Positions 17,316-20,153 of a stretch of 20,153 bases of DNA are shown piece after piece (the first letter of the stretch is position 1; each line of letters starts with the position of its first letter). The stretch is taken from NCBI GenBank assembly GCA_035629775.1, contig DASPHG010000039.1:1-20153 (forward strand), read 5' to 3'. Position numbers and translations under genes: made by a program. The DNA comes from DASPHG01 sp035629775 (GTDB lineage Bacteria; Actinomycetota; Thermoleophilia; Solirubrobacterales; Thermoleophilaceae). The notes beneath the pieces were generated by a model, which was not told the DNA's origin, ran no database searches, and saw only the letters and a list, made by a program, of their open reading frames with translations.

Positions 17316-18571
17316 CAGTTGCCGACCTCCGCGTAGATGGCGCCCGGGCCGTCGGCCGTCTTGCCGTCGCCCTCCTTCTCGGCGCCGACGAGGATCGAGA
17401 TCTTGCCGAGGTGCTTGTTCTCCTTCATGAGCTGGTGCGCCTCGGCGACGCCCTCGAACGGCATCGTGCGCCAGAGCACCGGGCGGATCTGGTTGTTCTC
17501 GATCAGCTCATTCGCCTTCATGCACTCGTACGCATTCGCGAAGTGCGACCCGATGATCTCCTTCTGGCGCATCCACAGGTAACGGACGTCGAAGTCCAGG
17601 TTGTAGCCCGTGGTGCCGGCGCAGATCACGACCTTGCCGAAGGGCTTGACCGTGAAGACGGAGGTCGGGAACGTGGCCTGGCCGACGTGCTCGAACACGA
17701 TGTTCGGCTGATCGCCGAGGATCTCCTTGACCTTCTTCGAGAAGGCGCGCGAGACCTTGAAGCGCTCCTTCTCCTCCTCGGGGGTCTCGTTGCCCGTGCG
17801 CATCATGCCCTTGAACTCATTACGGTCGATCCAGCCCTCGATGCCCAGGCCCTCGAGGAGCTTGCCCTTCTCCGGCGAGGACACGACGCCAACTGCGTGA
17901 GCGCCGGTGAGCTTGCAGAGCTGGGTTGCGAAGACGCCCAGACCGCCGGCCGCGCCCCAGATCAGGACCTTGTCGCCCGCCTGCATGTTGCAGCGCGTGA
18001 TCAGCATCCGGTAGGCGGTGAAGTAGGTCAGCCCGTAGGAGGCCGCCTCCTCCCAGTTGAGGGCCTTCGGCTTCGGGAGGAGCTGCTGCGCCTGGACCTT
18101 CGTGAACTGGGCGAACGAGCCCCACGTGGTCTCGTAGCCCCAGATCCGCTGGGAAGGGGCGGCGAGCGGGTCGAGGCCGTGGACCTCGGGGTCCTCGTAG
18201 GACGCCTGGTTGCAGTGGATGACGACCTCGTCGCCGGGCTTCCAGCGGGTAACGCCGGCGCCAACCTTCCAGACGATGCCCGACGCATCCGAGCCGCCGA
18301 TGTGATGGCCGTATTCCGGGTGGTCGCCGTAGCGCCACACGCCCACGGGCTTGCCGAGCGCCGCCCAGACGTTGTTGTAGTTCACACCCGCCGCCATGAC
18401 GCGCACGATCACCTCGAACGCACCGGGCTGCGGGACCTCGATCTCCTCGATCTGGAAGGCGTCTGTGGGCTCGCCCTCGCGCTCCTCGCGGATGACCCAC
18501 GCGGCCATCGTCTCGGGAAGCTCGCCGGGCTCCGTGCTCACCTGTGCGACATTCGACGTGTCAACGGCCAT
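17315..18571 (-). CDS. ccr: Crotonyl-CoA carboxylase/reductase
   Basis: A 418-residue MDR-family enzyme that reductively carboxylates crotonyl-CoA to (2S)-ethylmalonyl-CoA with NADPH and CO2, the key step of the ethylmalonyl-CoA pathway and a source of extender units. The GroES-like N-terminal half runs to about residue 165. The Rossmann dinucleotide loop GAAGGLG lies at 206-212. Residues expected for CO2 handling are present: Asn in VNYNNVW (63-69), Tyr-Glu in WGYETTWGS (144-152) and His in GSHFAN (341-346). FEHVGQATFP (293-302) and YLWMRQKEIIGSHF (331-344) are further family blocks. These argue against a plain quinone or enoyl reductase. ATG 18571 follows GAGGAC, with GAGGAGGAA further up. 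It is coupled to the 108-residue gene downstream. Confidence 0.93.
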   Translation of the reverse strand: MAVDTSNVAQVSTEPGELPETMAAWVIREEREGEPTDAFQIEEIEVPQPGAFEVIVRVMAAGVNYNNVWAALGKPVGVWRYGDHPEYGHHIGGSDASGIVWKVGAGVTRWKPGDEVVIHCNQASYEDPEVHGLDPLAAPSQRIWGYETTWGSFAQFTKVQAQQLLPKPKALNWEEAASYGLTYFTAYRMLITRCNMQAGDKVLIWGAAGGLGVFATQLCKLTGAHAVGVVSSPEKGKLLEGLGIEGWIDRNEFKGMMRTGNETPEEEKERFKVSRAFSKKVKEILGDQPNIVFEHVGQATFPTSVFTVKPFGKVVICAGTTGYNLDFDVRYLWMRQKEIIGSHFANAYECMKANELIENNQIRPVLWRTMPFEGVAEAHQLMKENKHLGKISILVGAEKEGDGKTADGPGAIYAEVGN

Positions 18572-18609
18572 CTGTCCTCGATTCCTCCTCGGTCCTTGAA
18601 GCGGCGGGG

Positions 18610-18615
18610 ATCGTA
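18610..18615 (-). promoter_or_regulatory. -10-like TACGAT upstream of ccr
   Basis: TACGAT fits TANNNT and sits in the 70-base gap between ccr and the secreted-protein gene. Transcription from near 18603 would give a leader of about 30 bases that includes the GAGGAGGAA and GAGGAC ribosome-site candidates. No strong -35 is seen. Confidence 0.35.
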
Positions 18616-18641
18616 CCGCCGGACGGGAATCGGGCTGGGTG

Positions 18642-19478
18642 TCAGGTCTTGCGGAAGCCCAGCGCCGGGCCGAGCTGGTCGGGCCCGAGCCGCCAGACGA
18701 CGCTGTAGCGCCCCGCGCCGCCGCTCGGGTAGTTGGCCCTCCAGCGCACGTGGGAGACGTAGCGGTCGCCCGAGCGGCGCAGGGTGAAGAACCGGCAGTC
18801 GGTCGTGCCGCTGGGGCGCGTCACGCACAGCGTGTACCGCCCGTTGAAGCTGACGGAGCGAAGTTCGAGGTAGATGATCCCGCGGCGCGACTTGATGGTC
18901 CGCGTGCAGTAGTCCCCGTTGCTCGCGCAGTGCCGCGAGCGGACGCGATCCACCGTACGCCGGCCCGCCACTCGGAACCGCTTGCGCCGATCGCTCCAGC
19001 GGACCTCCGTGACCCGCCGGGCGCCGGGGTCGTTCAGCTCGTCGCCCGCGTCGTAGATGGGCGTCTTGTAGACGACCGCGCCGCGCGGGCGATCGGGGTT
19101 CGCGCGCTTCATGTCCGCGCGCGCCCGGTAGAGGTTCTGCCGCTTGAACCGGACCCTCAGCTCGGACCCGCCGCCGCCGTCGCTGCGGCCGGTGCGCTGC
19201 GAGCTGTAGATGTAGAGCGCGATCCGACCGGCCGAGCCGCCCTGGTTGACGAGCACGAGCGCGTCCGACTTTCCGTCTCCCGTGACGTCGCCGAAGTCGA
19301 TGTTGCGATCGACGAAACCGCCGTTGCGCAGCACCTGCTTGATCTCGCCCGAGACCTGGCGGTCGTTCAGGAGGCGCTGCTTGAAGAGCTTCTGCGCGCG
19401 CGTCTGCTCAGCCGCAGCGGGCGCCGCGGGCACGAGCGCGACGAGGAGCGTGATGAGTGCGGCTGCGCGTATCGCCAT
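18642..19478 (-). CDS. Secreted protein with a calcium-binding-like loop
   Basis: A 278-residue exported protein of unknown function. The signal peptide is about 1-23 (MAIRAAALITLLVALVPAAP then an AAA cleavage region). After a helical stretch (about 27-55) comes a segment resembling an FG-GAP/VCBS calcium loop: DFGDVTGDGKSDALVLV (61-77), with Asp at 64, 68 and 72. The remainder is strongly basic and strand-rich, with four cysteines at 184, 191, 218 and 228 that could form two disulphides. ATG 19478 is chosen over the upstream TTG 19505 because it gives a proper signal peptide. It lies on the same strand as ccr, 70 bases before it, with a possible separate ccr promoter between. Confidence 0.7.
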   Translation of the reverse strand: MAIRAAALITLLVALVPAAPAAAEQTRAQKLFKQRLLNDRQVSGEIKQVLRNGGFVDRNIDFGDVTGDGKSDALVLVNQGGSAGRIALYIYSSQRTGRSDGGGGSELRVRFKRQNLYRARADMKRANPDRPRGAVVYKTPIYDAGDELNDPGARRVTEVRWSDRRKRFRVAGRRTVDRVRSRHCASNGDYCTRTIKSRRGIIYLELRSVSFNGRYTLCVTRPSGTTDCRFFTLRRSGDRYVSHVRWRANYPSGGAGRYSVVWRLGPDQLGPALGFRKT

Positions 19479-19514
19479 GACGCTGGTAACGCCTGCCAAG
19501 GCCACGAGTTTCGC

Positions 19515-19949
19515 CTAAGGCAGAAGCAACTCGTCGGACGCGGATTCCCGTTCCGGGCCGATTGTGAGCGTGGCGGGGCTTATCTCACGCGGGACAGCGG
19601 CCTCCGACCCGGCGCTCACCGTGTACTCACCAGGCTCGAGCGTGCGCTGCAGCTCGGCCGTGTCGAGCGGGTTGATCGGGCCCACCTGCTCCCGGATGCT
19701 GCCGCCGCCCGTGCTCTCGAGCGTGATCGTGTGGGCCGCCTCCGTCTGGTTGGAGACCGTGATGACAACCGGTCCCGCACCCAGTTCGTTCGGGGACACG
19801 GTCACCTTCCGGTCGGTGATGACTCCGGTCAGCTCCTTCGTCACCGGCGGGCGCGGATCGTTCGCAAAATCCTCCTCCCCGCATCCGGCAAGCGTCACCC
19901 CGGCCGCACATAGGGCAGGCAGCGCCGCAGCGCGTATCCGTCGCGTCAT
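19515..19949 (-). CDS. Small lipoprotein with Ig/cupredoxin-like beta-sandwich
   Basis: A 144-residue predicted lipoprotein. The signal peptide MTRRIRAAALPALCAAGVTL ends in a lipobox LAGC with C23 lipidated. The mature part is strand-rich (VTVSPNELGAGPVVITVSNQ, then AHTITLEST, then LEPGEYTVSAG), like a cupredoxin or copper-chaperone sandwich, but it has no Cys/Met ligand set after the single His in AAHTITL. It is therefore probably not a copper protein. ATG 19949 has GGAGG about seven bases upstream. A TAGGGT (-10-like, 19982-19977) starts inside the stop codon of the preceding acyltransferase gene, which lies 30 bases away, so it may be both in the operon and separately transcribed. Confidence 0.72.
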   Translation of the reverse strand: MTRRIRAAALPALCAAGVTLAGCGEEDFANDPRPPVTKELTGVITDRKVTVSPNELGAGPVVITVSNQTEAAHTITLESTGGGSIREQVGPINPLDTAELQRTLEPGEYTVSAGSEAAVPREISPATLTIGPERESASDELLLP

Positions 19950-19979
19950 CCAGTGCCCTCCATCCCTCGGGCGCGAACC

Positions 19980-20153
19980 CTAACCGAACCACACGGATTC
20001 GCGCGAGGCCACAAGGCTGTCGACCTCCCGCTGGATTGCGCCCCGGATCTCCTCCGAGATGGACTGAACGAGGGCGACATCATCGGCGTCATCGGGCTTG
20101 TATCCGCTCAGATCCACCGGCTCGAGGAACCGGATCTTGAACTTCGCCGGCAG
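19980..20153 (-). CDS. PlsC-like lysophospholipid acyltransferase, C-terminal end, cut by window edge
   Basis: The last 57 codons of a gene that continues beyond the right edge. The residues (KFKIRFLEPVDLSGYKPDDA, then ISEEIRGAIQREVDSLVASR and a VWFG end) match the tail I recall for actinobacterial 1-acyl-glycerol-phosphate acyltransferase-like proteins, in which a PVDLS-type strand is followed by a final helix EIRxxIQxxLD. The catalytic HxxxxD motif would lie outside the window, so the call depends on this tail only. Phospholipid synthesis at the inner membrane face is the probable role. Its TAG stop at 19982-19980 is 30 bases before the lipoprotein start. Confidence 0.6.
   Translation of the reverse strand: MPAKFKIRFLEPVDLSGYKPDDADDVALVQSISEEIRGAIQREVDSLVASRESVWFG

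Noticed and set aside
17315..18571. Reading ccr as a generic zinc alcohol dehydrogenase or quinone oxidoreductase
   Set aside because: The residues associated with CO2 binding (NYN, YE, GSHFAN) and the FEH-GQATFP block are those of crotonyl-CoA carboxylase/reductases.

Overview
The window is about 20 kb of GC-rich bacterial DNA with dense, short-gapped genes, many GTG starts, several lipoproteins, an F420-type luciferase-like oxidoreductase, an actinobacterial-style ClpS and a DivIVA-like coiled-coil protein. This points to Actinomycetota. The tail types (Lys/Cys-rich C-termini, SHOCT ends) and protein styles resemble Thermoleophilia (Solirubrobacterales/Gaiellales), but that finer placement is inferred from memory of such genomes. 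No tRNA, rRNA, insertion sequence, phage gene or CRISPR array was seen, and there is no gene-free stretch over 300 bases.

The main metabolic theme is the ethylmalonyl-CoA pathway of acetyl-CoA assimilation, present as separate islands. At the left edge a CitE/HpcH-type lyase (malyl-/methylmalyl-CoA lyase-like, cut by the window) is divergent from a MaoC-type hydratase (mesaconyl-CoA hydratase-like). At 7.4-10.5 kb lie ethylmalonyl-CoA mutase (ecm), its MeaB-type G-protein chaperone and an unlisted 53-residue membrane protein, all overlapping stop-to-start. At 17-18.6 kb crotonyl-CoA carboxylase/reductase (ccr) overlaps an uncharacterised 108-residue protein.

Between these islands: 1.0-2.2 kb, a coiled-coil protein convergent with a PRC-barrel protein; 2.3-3.5 kb, a GGDEF (variant) plus HD-GYP protein; 3.5-4.6 kb, a cupin and a four-cysteine protein; 4.6-7.4 kb, a lipoprotein, an LLM-class oxidoreductase, a MobA-like nucleotidyltransferase and a cupredoxin-like lipoprotein; 10.5-11.7 kb, a metallo-beta-lactamase-fold hydrolase overlapping ClpS; 11.7-14.9 kb, a secreted subtilase with an inserted domain, divergent from a secreted six-bladed-propeller (sugar/sorbosone dehydrogenase-like) protein; 15.0-17.0 kb, two small convergent operons carrying SHOCT-tailed proteins; 18.6-20.15 kb, a secreted calcium-loop protein, a lipoprotein and the end of a PlsC-like acyltransferase.

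A pattern across the window is that many genes lack a ribosome binding site and instead have a TANNNT-like -10 box 6-8 bases before the start codon, which suggests leaderless mRNAs. Two divergent pairs (4562-4582 and 5901-5924) appear to share one A/T core as overlapping -10 boxes on both strands. The same geometry suggests that the propeller protein at 13890 starts on a non-canonical codon.
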